From: Eshraghiella sp051880035
Lineage (GTDB): Bacteria; Bacillota; Clostridia; Lachnospirales; Lachnospiraceae
DNA length: 64,000 nucleotides
NCBI GenBank assembly: GCA_051880035.1
Contig: JBJENE010000018.1
Span: 1-64,000 of the forward strand
Direction of reading: 5' to 3'
The position numbers were made by a program, and so were the translations under genes. A model generated the notes under the pieces. It saw only the letters and a list, made by a program, of their open reading frames with translations, was not told where the DNA came from and searched no databases. Shown one piece after another: positions 42,507-50,887 of the stretch (the first letter of the stretch is position 1; every line of letters begins with the position of its first letter).

Positions 42507-44292
42507 CAGGTTCCAGTTCGGTAATTTCTTTTTTCATGCGGTCTATTCCTTTTAGATATGATTTCAGAAGAATGACTGCATTATCGATTACCGCATTTAT
42601 ATCATCCGCATTGCTTTGGTGAAGATTATCCTGTATGTCAAACTTATCTTCCACACAATACTTTACCACAAGGGACATAAGCGGTTCCTCGTCCTCTAAT
42701 GCATTAACACTTTTAAGCTGCTCCATGATTCCTGCAATACGGTTACCCTGATTAAACGCAACTGCTCTTTTCAACTCTTCGTAGCATTCTGTTCCATATC
42801 TTATCTTCTGCGAAAGCACATCCAGATTATAAGGAATTTCTTTCATATATTTCAGAAATTCCTGTTGTTCTGTACCGTTAAACCATGTAGGAAGACTATG
42901 CATCTTTTCGGTAAATCCTTTTACCTCGCCCAGACATTCCTCTTCTATCGCCTGATTAAGTTTCATAATGGCAGTTCCGTGGATTTTGGCTCCGCCTTCA
43001 GTGGCATCTATTACCTTGACATCCTTGTAATATCTTATGGCATTTTCAAACCATTCTATATACGAACGCATCCTGACTTCTGTCTTAACCGGATTCCCGT
43101 ATATGTCCTCAACTTCGCATATTCCCGGACAGTTTGCAGCATCCGATGAATTTTTCTCATCATCATCATAAGCGTCTTTTGTATGGCCTTTCCCGTCGGT
43201 AAAAGCCAAATCCTGTCCTATAAGAATTACTGTTTTAAATCCCATTTTAACCGCAAGAGAAAACGCAACATTGGCAACAGAGCCTCCCGAATTAAGGATT
43301 TCGTAGTCCTCATTCCTAAATCTGCGACTGAAAGCATTTGCTATATCAAGCTTTCCGGAACCGATATAAAACCTTTTTCCGCAGTGCTTTTTTATTACAT
43401 CTGCCGTAATATCCATCCCAAAGACAGCAGGTATATTTTTGATTTCATCATGGGCAAAAAATACGGTTTCTTTTCTCGGATCTATACATACGGTCAAATC
43501 GGGTTTTATTCCCGCACGCAGAACAGCCTTCAATGCAGTGTCAACCACTATTATAAAAGCCTTTCCTTCGGCTTTTTTTAACTCTGTTATGTTTTTATCC
43601 AAGGACGGTCCCGCCGAAACAATTATTGCCGGTATACCGGAAAAATCCCACTCTCCTGCACATTTTAAGAGCTGGTTAAGCGAATACTGTCCCAATACAT
43701 CATACAGGTTTATGTACAGGTTTTTGCGGCTGCATTCCGCAAGAAAAATCTCCGTTACTTTTTCGAAATCAGTAAGCTCCGCACTGTACTTAAGCATTTC
43801 CTGCATTTCATTATATTCTTTTACATACATTTCATATCCCGGAAGAACACCGCTCATAATTAATTTGTAGTTAATGTATGTCACTTCTCCGGATATATAT
43901 TCATTCATGTCAGATTCATTAATACCTCTTACGCAGAGAAAAAGTCTGGTGCTTTCCAACACATCCGATACATCATAATTATTAAGTACATACATAAGAT
44001 GTGTAAGCTCCGGTTCAAATACATATATCTTATTGGTCTGATTGGTCACCGAAAGAAGTGCCCTCAGATATTCTCCGTCCGAAAATCCTATAATAAAAAA
44101 AGTACGGTCTATTACAGGTTCCGAAAACTGTCCTGCCCAACGAGCTGCCTCTTCTTTAGATACTTTTCTGACATTATCGGATGGAATATCCGGTGTTTCT
44201 TCAAAAAGTCTGCATAAATCGTTTGGAATTTCTACTTCTGAACCTGCTTTTATCGCAGTTATATTTTTTGACAGAATTGCAGTCTGCTTCAT
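42499..44292 (-). CDS. Maf-type motility-associated glycosyltransferase (DUF115/MptE-like)
   Basis: 597 residues. The central DUF115 domain (about 195-400) has FSGIPAIIVSAGPSLDKNITELKKAEGKAFIIVVDTALKAVLRAGIKPD, NSGGSVANVAFSLAVKMGFKTVILIGQDLAF and CEVEDIYGNPVKTEVRM. Maf proteins transfer nonulosonic acids to flagellin serine/threonine residues in the cytosol, in line with neuB and the CMP-synthetase nearby. It lies directly downstream of flagellin on the same strand, behind the flagellin terminator, so it probably depends on read-through. Confidence 0.92.
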   Translation of the reverse strand: MKQTAILSKNITAIKAGSEVEIPNDLCRLFEETPDIPSDNVRKVSKEEAARWAGQFSEPVIDRTFFIIGFSDGEYLRALLSVTNQTNKIYVFEPELTHLMYVLNNYDVSDVLESTRLFLCVRGINESDMNEYISGEVTYINYKLIMSGVLPGYEMYVKEYNEMQEMLKYSAELTDFEKVTEIFLAECSRKNLYINLYDVLGQYSLNQLLKCAGEWDFSGIPAIIVSAGPSLDKNITELKKAEGKAFIIVVDTALKAVLRAGIKPDLTVCIDPRKETVFFAHDEIKNIPAVFGMDITADVIKKHCGKRFYIGSGKLDIANAFSRRFRNEDYEILNSGGSVANVAFSLAVKMGFKTVILIGQDLAFTDGKGHTKDAYDDDEKNSSDAANCPGICEVEDIYGNPVKTEVRMRSYIEWFENAIRYYKDVKVIDATEGGAKIHGTAIMKLNQAIEEECLGEVKGFTEKMHSLPTWFNGTEQQEFLKYMKEIPYNLDVLSQKIRYGTECYEELKRAVAFNQGNRIAGIMEQLKSVNALEDEEPLMSLVVKYCVEDKFDIQDNLHQSNADDINAVIDNAVILLKSYLKGIDRMKKEITELEPVN

Positions 44293-44320
44293 ATTGGTTT
44301 ACCTCTGAATAGAACAGATA

Positions 44321-44343
44321 AAGCCGGCAGAAACTGCCGGCTT
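44321..44343 (-). terminator. flagellin terminator
   Basis: A perfect 10-bp GC-rich stem AAGCCGGCAG/CTGCCGGCTT with a 3-base loop, 23 bases past the flagellin stop and 28 bases before the Maf start. The U-tract is short (TTTA), so some read-through into the Maf gene is likely. Confidence 0.8.
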
Positions 44344-44366
44344 ATCCATGATAGTCATGTTTTTAA

Positions 44367-45179
44367 TTACTGAAGTAATGAAAGAACACCCTGATTTGCC
44401 TGATTTGCCTGAGCTAACATAGACTGACCTGCCTGAGCAAGAATCTGGTTCTTGCTGTAGTTAACCATTTCTGATGCCATATCAGTATCTCTGATAAGAG
44501 ATTCAGCAGAGCTTGTGTTCTCAGATGTTGTATCCAGGTTGTTGATTGTGTACTCAAGTCTGTTCTGGATAGCACCGAGTGCTGAACGCTGTGCAGATAC
44601 TGTAGAAATAGCTTTCTGTACGGCACACATTGCTTCACCGGCAGCTGTAAAGCTTGATACTTTAAGACTTGCAACATTTAATGTTGTAGCATCCATTGCA
44701 CCGATACTGATGCTGATTGCCTGACCTGCAAGAGAACCAACCTGAAGATTCTTGTTGGTAAACTTACCATCGAGAAGGTTCATTGTGTTGAACTGTGTTG
44801 TAGAAGAGATTCTTGAAAGCTCTGTTGCCAAAGAATCAATTTCTGCCTGGATTGCTGCTCTATCAGCTGATGTATTAACATCGTTAGCTGCCTGAGTAGA
44901 AATCTCGTTCATACGCTGAAGGATTGAATGTGCTTCATTAAGAGCACCTTCAGCTGTCTGAATTAAAGATACACCGTTCTGTGCGTTGTCAGAAGCTTTG
45001 TTAAGACCTCTAACCTGGCTTCTCATCTTCTCACTGATTGTGAGTCCGGCTGCATCATCACCTGCACGGTTGATTCTGTAACCTGAAGATAACTTCTCTG
45101 TTGATTTTGCCTGTGCGCTTGTTGTGATACCAAGCTGTCTGTTTGTGTTCATTGCTGTAAGATTGTGCTGAACTACCAT
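44367..45179 (-). CDS. fliC: flagellin
   Basis: Filament subunit, 270 residues, the short type with D0/D1 domains and little variable region. The N-terminus VVQHNLTAMNTNRQLGITTSAQAKSTEKLSSGYRINRAGDDAAGLTISEKMRSQVRGL is the conserved one. The C-terminus has SALGAIQNRLEYTINNLDTTSENTSSAESLIRDTDMASEMVNYSKNQIL, then AQANQANQGVLSLLQ. Glycosylation sites would lie in the central S/T-containing stretch. It is driven by a sigma-28 promoter and has a structured leader with a CsrA-type site. It is also called hag in Bacillus. Confidence 0.98.
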   Translation of the reverse strand: MVVQHNLTAMNTNRQLGITTSAQAKSTEKLSSGYRINRAGDDAAGLTISEKMRSQVRGLNKASDNAQNGVSLIQTAEGALNEAHSILQRMNEISTQAANDVNTSADRAAIQAEIDSLATELSRISSTTQFNTMNLLDGKFTNKNLQVGSLAGQAISISIGAMDATTLNVASLKVSSFTAAGEAMCAVQKAISTVSAQRSALGAIQNRLEYTINNLDTTSENTSSAESLIRDTDMASEMVNYSKNQILAQAGQSMLAQANQANQGVLSLLQ

Positions 45180-45185
45180 AATTAT

Positions 45186-45219
45186 TCCTCCTTGAATTAA
45201 GTCCGGCTTCCTTGCCGAA
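45186..45219 (-). promoter_or_regulatory. CsrA-type binding leader of flagellin
   Basis: The mRNA leader forms a 6-bp hairpin (UUCGGC/GCCGGA, including one U-G pair) at 45219-45202 with the loop AAGGAA, placing GGA in the loop. A second GGA sits in the Shine-Dalgarno sequence AAGGAGGAA about 20 bases later. This two-site layout is that of the Bacillus hag leader controlled by CsrA and FliW, both encoded in this window. A second hairpin, GGTGAG/CTCACC, lies just upstream (45233-45247). Confidence 0.75.
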
Positions 45220-45283
45220 ACTGTGTTAGTCAGGTGAGTATCTCACCCGCCGTGGTTTTAAGTAACTTTCTTACTTGTATATT

Positions 45284-45310
45284 ATATCGGTATAGTATTT
45301 AAATACTTTA
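45284..45310 (-). promoter_or_regulatory. sigma-28 (SigD/FliA) promoter of flagellin
   Basis: Minus strand TAAAGTAT (45310-45303), 11 bases, ACCGATAT (45291-45284). It matches the consensus TAAAGTTT-N11-GCCGATAA with exact spacing. The leader is about 100 bases long. Confidence 0.9.
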
Positions 45311-45340
45311 TACCTGATATAAACTTTTTTTAAAAAAAAT

Positions 45341-45835
45341 TTAATTTTTTTTATCGAGGAAATACGGCTCTGAGGTTATGTTATTCATGGTCTTATAATA
45401 GTTGGCCGCAGTTGCCTTGCTTTTCTTAACCTGATGTACTTCTTTTCTTAAGGCTGCAAATCTCTTCTCAACAAGCTTCTTATTATTGGCTTCCGCAACC
45501 TGAAGAGATGCATTCATATCCATTATTACGGAAATTTTCTGCTGCAGAACCTTAATCTCTGATGCATACCGTTCCCTGCCGGATTCAAGCTGATCCTTAA
45601 TATTATTATACAATATCTGGAAGCCGTTGTCCATCTTTTGTAATTCTGTAATAAGGGCAGCTTTCATTTCCACATTGGCATTGAAGGCTTCATCATCAAA
45701 CTCTTCCGCCTCCACGATTTCCTTCTGTATGCCGGTAAGTCTTTGAAGTTCTTTTAATATTACTGTTTTTTTGTCCAGGCTTTCAGATAAAACCTGAAGA
45801 TAATTCTGAGTATTTTCCATATCTGACCTTTTCAT
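45341..45835 (-). CDS. flagellar chaperone-like protein (FliT/FlgN type)
   Basis: 164 residues, almost entirely predicted helix and coiled coil (SESLDKKTVILKELQRLTGIQKEIVEAEEFDDEAFNANVEMKAALITELQ), with a basic C-terminus. The ATG overlaps the fliS stop (TAATG), so translation is coupled; a second ATG at codon 6 is possible. Position after fliS suggests a FliT-like export chaperone for FliD, but similarity is by shape and place rather than by a signature motif. An A/T-rich stretch follows with no clear terminator before the flagellin promoter. Confidence 0.75.
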   Translation of the reverse strand: MKRSDMENTQNYLQVLSESLDKKTVILKELQRLTGIQKEIVEAEEFDDEAFNANVEMKAALITELQKMDNGFQILYNNIKDQLESGRERYASEIKVLQQKISVIMDMNASLQVAEANNKKLVEKRFAALRKEVHQVKKSKATAANYYKTMNNITSEPYFLDKKN

Positions 45836-46218
45836 TATACAGGAGTCTTTGCTGTTTTCATGACTTCTTTCCAGGTATCACGCATTGTTCTCATATGTGC
45901 GAGACATTCCTCAAGTATTTCTGTATCTTTTTTGATATTAGCTTCAATCAGTCTTCGAAGCACATATTCATATACGGCGTCAAATTCTTTGGCAACAGGA
46001 TATTTAAAGTTAAGTGTCGCCCTGAATTCTTCAACAATACGCTGTGTCTTCATTATATTAACATGAGCTTTTTCAATGTCACCCTTTTCTATGCCCATAA
46101 TAGCCATATTAAGGAATTTAATTGCACCTTCATAAAGCATAAGAGTAAGTTCTGCCGGAGATGCAGTTAAAATTTTATTTCTCTGATATGTATCATATCC
46201 AGATGCGTTGTTCAACAT
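45835..46218 (-). CDS. fliS: flagellar export chaperone FliS
   Basis: A 127-residue flagellin chaperone that binds the flagellin C-terminus in the cytosol and, in Bacillus, helps release FliW. The family motif ASGYDTYQRNKILTASPAELTLMLYEGAIKFLNMA fills residues 5-40. RIVEEFRATLNFKYP follows near 60-74. It lies 33 bases after fliD with AGGGAGG. The length is normal. Confidence 0.96.
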   Translation of the reverse strand: MLNNASGYDTYQRNKILTASPAELTLMLYEGAIKFLNMAIMGIEKGDIEKAHVNIMKTQRIVEEFRATLNFKYPVAKEFDAVYEYVLRRLIEANIKKDTEILEECLAHMRTMRDTWKEVMKTAKTPV

Positions 46219-46251
46219 AAAACAACCTCCCTGTTGTATTTATTGCCGTTA

Positions 46252-48228
46252 TCAGCCTCCCAAAAGGTTGGATAAAGCTGTAGTCTGGGACTGAAGTTTT
46301 GATAATGCTGACTCCATTGCCGAGAACTTCTTATAATAGAAATCCTCATAGTCTGAAAGTCTGTCTTCCCATTCCTTAACCTTATCGGTGTAATCACTGT
46401 ACTGGCTGGACATCTGCTTATCATTATAAATCGTAAATGCACTGCTTAAAGAACTTGATGACATTTTCTTCGTCAGTACACTGTATAAGTTCTGTGAAAG
46501 CTTCTGGAAATAATCGGCTACTGCATCCGGATCTTCTGAAATGGCCGCCATAAGCTTATCGGTATTGGCAGATGTATTCTTATCGGACGAATCACCATCA
46601 ATATGGAAAGTTCCGCGCTGCGCTTTATCGGATGTAAAATAACCGAGTGTGGATATACCAAAACTGCTTAAGTCATATGATTTACCGTTGTATTCTGTTT
46701 TGGTCTGCAGGATAGCGGTTTTCATTGCACTTGATAAGTCACCGAGGGTAGAATCCCTTCTAAGAAGTGCACCCTTAATCTTTTCTTCCCATTTTTCAAT
46801 CTGGGTATCTGTCATGCTTTCCTTCTCATCATCGGTAAGCGGTTCGTATCCCTCAGCAGAATCTGCATAATAAAGACCGTCCATATAACTTATCATCTCG
46901 TTATATGCAGTAAACATACCTTTAATCTTATCGTATATTCCCTGAGTATCTATTGATGTCGTTAATGTTACAGGATTGTCAACTATCGTAACGCCTCCTT
47001 CAGCATTCTCAACCTCAGAGGTTGTAGTTCCTGTTACATTAATGTTAAGACCGTTAATTGAAAATGCGTTGGTTGTGCTTGTAAATGTTGCACCGTTAAG
47101 AGTTATCTGTGCATCACTTGCCGTAATCCTTGCAGAATCTGTTGAATTAACAAGTGTAGAATCATTAAGGATCTTGTTGGCAATTGCGATTTCATTATCA
47201 AGGGATGCCGTTACATTTGCTTCAATTTCGTCATTTGCTTTCTGCATAGCTTCCGCAAAAGCGGCCTCATCATTCAGAATATTATCATATGAAGAGATTT
47301 TTGAATCATATTCAGCTATCTTTTCTTCAAGTGAAGTCTTAGCCTTATTGTATTCTTCTTCAGTCTTGTACTTCTCGCTCCAGTCATAATCATCTTTATT
47401 CAGTTCATCAAGCTGTTTCTGCGCTGATGCTTTCGCACTCTCGGATGATTTTTTCTGTGCTTCAATATATGACTTATATATCTTTTCGGTATACTGGGCT
47501 GCCTTAAGTCTGTCTGCAAGAACAGTGTCCCTGTCTGCCGAAACAAGATTCCGGTAATACTTCATGTCTGCAGTCTCATTACCATTAATATCTTTTGCAG
47601 AAAACAGTCCAAGTGTCTGCAATGCTTCAAGACCCTCATCATCTCCTGCTGTAACAGTAAATTCATTGGCTTCGCCGGACGCTTTGGAGCTGATAAATAT
47701 TCTCTGTGTATTGGCATCAAAGTTGGCAGAAACACCTGCCCCCTTCATTTTGGATATAAGTTCTGAGATTGTAGTATCTCCGGAAAACTTAACTTCGGTT
47801 CCGTTAACACGGATAGAGCCGTTACCGATGTCTCCCATTTCACTAAGCTTTGTATTGCCTGTAACCTTATCTCCGGCAGATGTACTGATAACCCCACCTG
47901 TCAGATATCCTGAAGCGGCCAGTTTGGAAACAGAAAGGCTCTGTGTACCGGAAACCGCATCGGAAGAAGCAGTTACTGTCGCTACAGATGTATTGGAAGA
48001 TGAGGATTTCTTAACACTATACGCTGATGAATATCTCATACTTGAAAGAGATGTAGAATAAAAGTCATATACTTTGGTATTGACTTCTTTCCATGCATTC
48101 ATGGACCAGTCTAATTTAGTCTGGGCTTTCTCGTATTTTTCCTTCTTGGTTGAATATGCATTCACCAGTTCCTGAACGATTGAATCTGTATCAAGACCTG
48201 AAACAAGTCCGGAAATTCTTACTGCCAT
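46252..48228 (-). CDS. fliD: flagellar filament cap FliD
   Basis: Filament-cap/hook-associated protein 2, 658 residues. The conserved N-terminus is AVRISGLVSGLDTDSIVQELVNAYSTKKEKYEKAQTKLDWSMNAWKEVNTKVYDFY. The C-terminus is a coiled coil (KMSSSSLSSAFTIYNDKQMSSQYSDYTDKVKEWEDRL...SALSKLQSQTTALSNLLGG). An extra coiled-coil insertion (about 255-360, rich in K/E/D/S) makes it longer than most FliD proteins. It is capped by FlaG upstream and FliS downstream, the normal order. Confidence 0.96.
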   Translation of the reverse strand: MAVRISGLVSGLDTDSIVQELVNAYSTKKEKYEKAQTKLDWSMNAWKEVNTKVYDFYSTSLSSMRYSSAYSVKKSSSSNTSVATVTASSDAVSGTQSLSVSKLAASGYLTGGVISTSAGDKVTGNTKLSEMGDIGNGSIRVNGTEVKFSGDTTISELISKMKGAGVSANFDANTQRIFISSKASGEANEFTVTAGDDEGLEALQTLGLFSAKDINGNETADMKYYRNLVSADRDTVLADRLKAAQYTEKIYKSYIEAQKKSSESAKASAQKQLDELNKDDYDWSEKYKTEEEYNKAKTSLEEKIAEYDSKISSYDNILNDEAAFAEAMQKANDEIEANVTASLDNEIAIANKILNDSTLVNSTDSARITASDAQITLNGATFTSTTNAFSINGLNINVTGTTTSEVENAEGGVTIVDNPVTLTTSIDTQGIYDKIKGMFTAYNEMISYMDGLYYADSAEGYEPLTDDEKESMTDTQIEKWEEKIKGALLRRDSTLGDLSSAMKTAILQTKTEYNGKSYDLSSFGISTLGYFTSDKAQRGTFHIDGDSSDKNTSANTDKLMAAISEDPDAVADYFQKLSQNLYSVLTKKMSSSSLSSAFTIYNDKQMSSQYSDYTDKVKEWEDRLSDYEDFYYKKFSAMESALSKLQSQTTALSNLLGG

Positions 48229-48245
48229 ATTCCTACACTCCTTTC

Positions 48246-48638
48246 TTATAATTTCTCATCAAGGAACATACCTGCCAACTCCCATACCTTGGCAATCATA
48301 TCCAGAGTCTCTTCTGCCGGATATTCTTTAATTACTTTATCTGTATCTTTATCGACAATCTTAATTGTTACCTTATTGGTAGCTTCATGGTATCCGTATT
48401 CGGCAACCGTATTAGGATTAATCTTTTTGTTGATATCCGAAATGGCCTGCTTTATTGTGCCGTCAGAAGGCGCACTTGGCTTAATTCCTTCTTCTGAATA
48501 AAACGCATTCGAATATACCTGTGATTCTGCCCCGGCATTACTTTCTGCCGGAACTGATTCTGCCTTGGAGACCACCGGCTTGACTTCCATTGTCTGATAT
48601 GCTCTCCCACTGTCATTTGAAATTCTTTCAATTCCCAT
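48246..48638 (-). CDS. flaG: FlaG family flagellar protein
   Basis: 130 residues from the ATG at 48638 (MGIERISNDSGRAYQTMEVKP), chosen for GGAGGTG 9 bases upstream. A disordered S/A/E-rich N-terminal part precedes the family core KINPNTVAEYGYHEATNKVTIKIVDKDTDKVIKEYPAEETLDMIAKVWELAGMFLDEKL. FlaG influences filament length in other bacteria and sits in front of fliD there too. Confidence 0.92.
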   Translation of the reverse strand: MGIERISNDSGRAYQTMEVKPVVSKAESVPAESNAGAESQVYSNAFYSEEGIKPSAPSDGTIKQAISDINKKINPNTVAEYGYHEATNKVTIKIVDKDTDKVIKEYPAEETLDMIAKVWELAGMFLDEKL

Positions 48639-48711
48639 TTTAAACACCTCCGTGTGTTGCAAAACATTGTTTCTTTACATTATTTCGGAATTAACCCGTT
48701 AATAGTTTACA

Positions 48712-48930
48712 TCATCCCAGCATTTTTTTCAATGCGTCCAGTCCGTCTACGGCACTGGCGGCTTTATTAGCTTCCTGAATCTGCAAATATACTTCCTTGC
48801 GGTATACCGGAACTGATTTAGGAGCGGTAATTCCTATTTTTACCTGATCACCTTTAATGTCAAGAATTGTTATCTCAACATCATTATTAATTACAATTGA
48901 TTCATTTTTCTTTCTGGATAAGGCTAACAT
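48712..48930 (-). CDS. csrA: carbon storage/translational regulator CsrA
   Basis: RNA-binding repressor of translation, 72 residues, binding GGA motifs as a dimer. It starts MLALSRKKNESIVINNDVEITILDIKGDQVKIGITAPKSVPVYRKEVYLQIQEANKAA, matching the family strand order and the RNA-contact segments at both ends. Its start overlaps fliW by 7 bases, so the two are made together. Likely targets include the flagellin leader in this window. Confidence 0.97.
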   Translation of the reverse strand: MLALSRKKNESIVINNDVEITILDIKGDQVKIGITAPKSVPVYRKEVYLQIQEANKAASAVDGLDALKKMLG

Positions 48931-49394
48931 TCACCGGCCTCCTTCCTGATACTCTGAATATATTCATATACATTGTATCTTACAAGATAATCTTCATTGT
49001 TAACTATCATCTGGCATCCCTTCTTGGTAAGGGTGTTAATAATAAGCGGTGCTTTCATGTTTGCGGTCATTTTGGTAAGGTCTGATGGAACCGTTAAAAC
49101 AGCAAGCACATATAAATCTTCACCGCTGTTAAATTCTCCGATTGACTCCAGCCATTCATCTTCCACAATAGGATTGTATTCCGGATTCACAAACATAGGG
49201 TCAATTACAGGAAATGCCAACCGGGGATCGTCCATTGACTGAAGCCACATAATTTTGCCTTTACTCTCCTTTTCGGAATCAAAAATAATCGCATAACGCT
49301 TATATTCCTCGAATCCCATAAGTCCACTGTCAAAAGTGATAATCTTATTGTCATCAATTTCAATTTCCCCAAAAACTCTGGTATTAATCTGCAT
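48924..49394 (-). CDS. fliW: flagellar assembly factor FliW
   Basis: 156 residues. FliW binds CsrA and, alternatively, flagellin, coupling flagellin secretion to its translation. Family features are INTRVFGEIEIDDNKIITFDSGLMGFEEYKRYAII at 3-38 and LQSMDDPRLAFPVIDPMFVNPEYNP. ADLTKM-like and IINTLTKKGCQMIVNNEDYLVRYNV segments follow. It overlaps csrA and follows flgL by 14 bases. Confidence 0.96.
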   Translation of the reverse strand: MQINTRVFGEIEIDDNKIITFDSGLMGFEEYKRYAIIFDSEKESKGKIMWLQSMDDPRLAFPVIDPMFVNPEYNPIVEDEWLESIGEFNSGEDLYVLAVLTVPSDLTKMTANMKAPLIINTLTKKGCQMIVNNEDYLVRYNVYEYIQSIRKEAGEC

Positions 49395-49408
49395 GCTTTC
49401 CTCTCCTT

Positions 49409-50872
49409 TTAAATATAGTCAAGTAATGATTTCTTAACACACTGGGAAGCCGCCGTTAATGCTGCCTCGTAAAGCGTGCTTGCTGATGAATACTGGATAA
49501 CCGTATCCTCCAGTTCAACATCCTCATTCTTGGATTTTAAGTCATTAAAAGTTGTGCTCTGTTCTGTAAGTCTGTTCTCTGCAAGTGTGAGCCTTGTACT
49601 TCTCGCTCCCAGATCCGCAAGCTGTAAATCAACAACCTGCTGGTATGCTTTTATATTCGTCATTTCGATAGAGAATATGTTTTCCATATTCTGCTTTGCA
49701 TAATCAAGCTCTTTCTCGGTTGCCGTAATCATTGTTGCAATCTGCTCTTTTTCGGTATCGGAATAAGCTGCGCTTTCCTGCATTTCTTTTAATTTGGCAA
49801 GCTTTGTTTCAATATCATCAACCTGCTGAAGCGCATTGCACATATCGTCAATATCACGACCGATATCATAACTCAGGGTTTCATTACCCAATGTATTTAC
49901 CTGAATAGTCTGATTAAAGTTGATTGTATATAAAATTGCCTGTCCGCCCTCCGTCTGGGTATAATCAATATCATCCGTAAGGTTTGTGCAGTTAAAATAC
50001 ATTTCCGGTCTTACTTCACCTTTGCTGAAACCATCCTTCTGATATGTAAACGAAATGTTTTCGGCAAGCTTGGTTTTGTCATATAAATCATCTGACATTA
50101 CAAGTTCTCCGGTATCATATACATAATAAAATGTATCCGTCGCCGCGTCAAATGTTCCGTCGCTCAAAAGCTGCTCAAATTCCTCATGCGTAACGACCGT
50201 AGGAGTATATGTTGTTCCGTCTACATTGATATCCGAAAAGTTCCCGCTCATGCAGCTGTTATACGCAAGTCTGAGTCTGTACACTTCCTGGGTTTCCGGA
50301 GTATCTGCGGCACTGATGCTGCTTATATTTGAAATATCAACCGAATCCTTCATTACTGAAACTTTGGTAATATCCTGTCCTGACAGTTCCTGTGTAATCT
50401 CATACTTTTTGGATGCTTCTACCGAAGATAAAAATGTAAACGAACTGTCTGTTTTAAATCCGGAAAAACAATATCTGTCGGCATAATCCGTATTGGCTTC
50501 ATAATAAACAGCGTCTTTATACTGTTTAAGTACCTGGATAATAGCCGTTCTGTCATCCTCCGTAAACTGATCCGAAGCTCCCTGATTGCAATATTTATAT
50601 ATATCAGAAAGTATTGAGTCCATGTTCTCCAATGCACCTTCGGTTACCTGAAGCCATGCTTTTGCATCCGGTATATTACTCTTAAGATACTGATTAATCT
50701 CAGACAGGCTGGACCTTAAGGACAAAGCTCTTATTGCAACAATCGGATCATCGGAGGGTCTAGTGATTTTTTTCTCCGTAGACATCTGATTTTCTGCTGT
50801 ATTAAGATTAGTTTTGGAACGCGACACATTTCTTAAGGTGGAGTTCATCATCATTGTATTGGTTATTCTCAT
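49409..50872 (-). CDS. flgL: flagellar hook-filament junction protein FlgL
   Basis: Hook-associated protein 3, 487 residues, longer than the enteric form (about 317) because of a large central domain. The flagellin-like N-terminus is RITNTMMMNSTLRNVSRSKTNLNTAENQMSTEKKITRPSDDPIVAIRALSLR. The C-terminus is YQQVVDLQLADLGARSTRLTLAENRLTEQSTTFNDLKSKNEDVELEDTVIQYSSASTLYEAALTAASQ. It sits between flgK and fliW. Confidence 0.95.
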   Translation of the reverse strand: MRITNTMMMNSTLRNVSRSKTNLNTAENQMSTEKKITRPSDDPIVAIRALSLRSSLSEINQYLKSNIPDAKAWLQVTEGALENMDSILSDIYKYCNQGASDQFTEDDRTAIIQVLKQYKDAVYYEANTDYADRYCFSGFKTDSSFTFLSSVEASKKYEITQELSGQDITKVSVMKDSVDISNISSISAADTPETQEVYRLRLAYNSCMSGNFSDINVDGTTYTPTVVTHEEFEQLLSDGTFDAATDTFYYVYDTGELVMSDDLYDKTKLAENISFTYQKDGFSKGEVRPEMYFNCTNLTDDIDYTQTEGGQAILYTINFNQTIQVNTLGNETLSYDIGRDIDDMCNALQQVDDIETKLAKLKEMQESAAYSDTEKEQIATMITATEKELDYAKQNMENIFSIEMTNIKAYQQVVDLQLADLGARSTRLTLAENRLTEQSTTFNDLKSKNEDVELEDTVIQYSSASTLYEAALTAASQCVKKSLLDYI

Positions 50873-50887
50873 TAAATCATCCTCCTA

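Noticed and set aside
46976..48061. Several plus-strand frames opposite fliD
   Set aside because: They are antisense shadows of a well-supported gene with codon bias on the minus strand.
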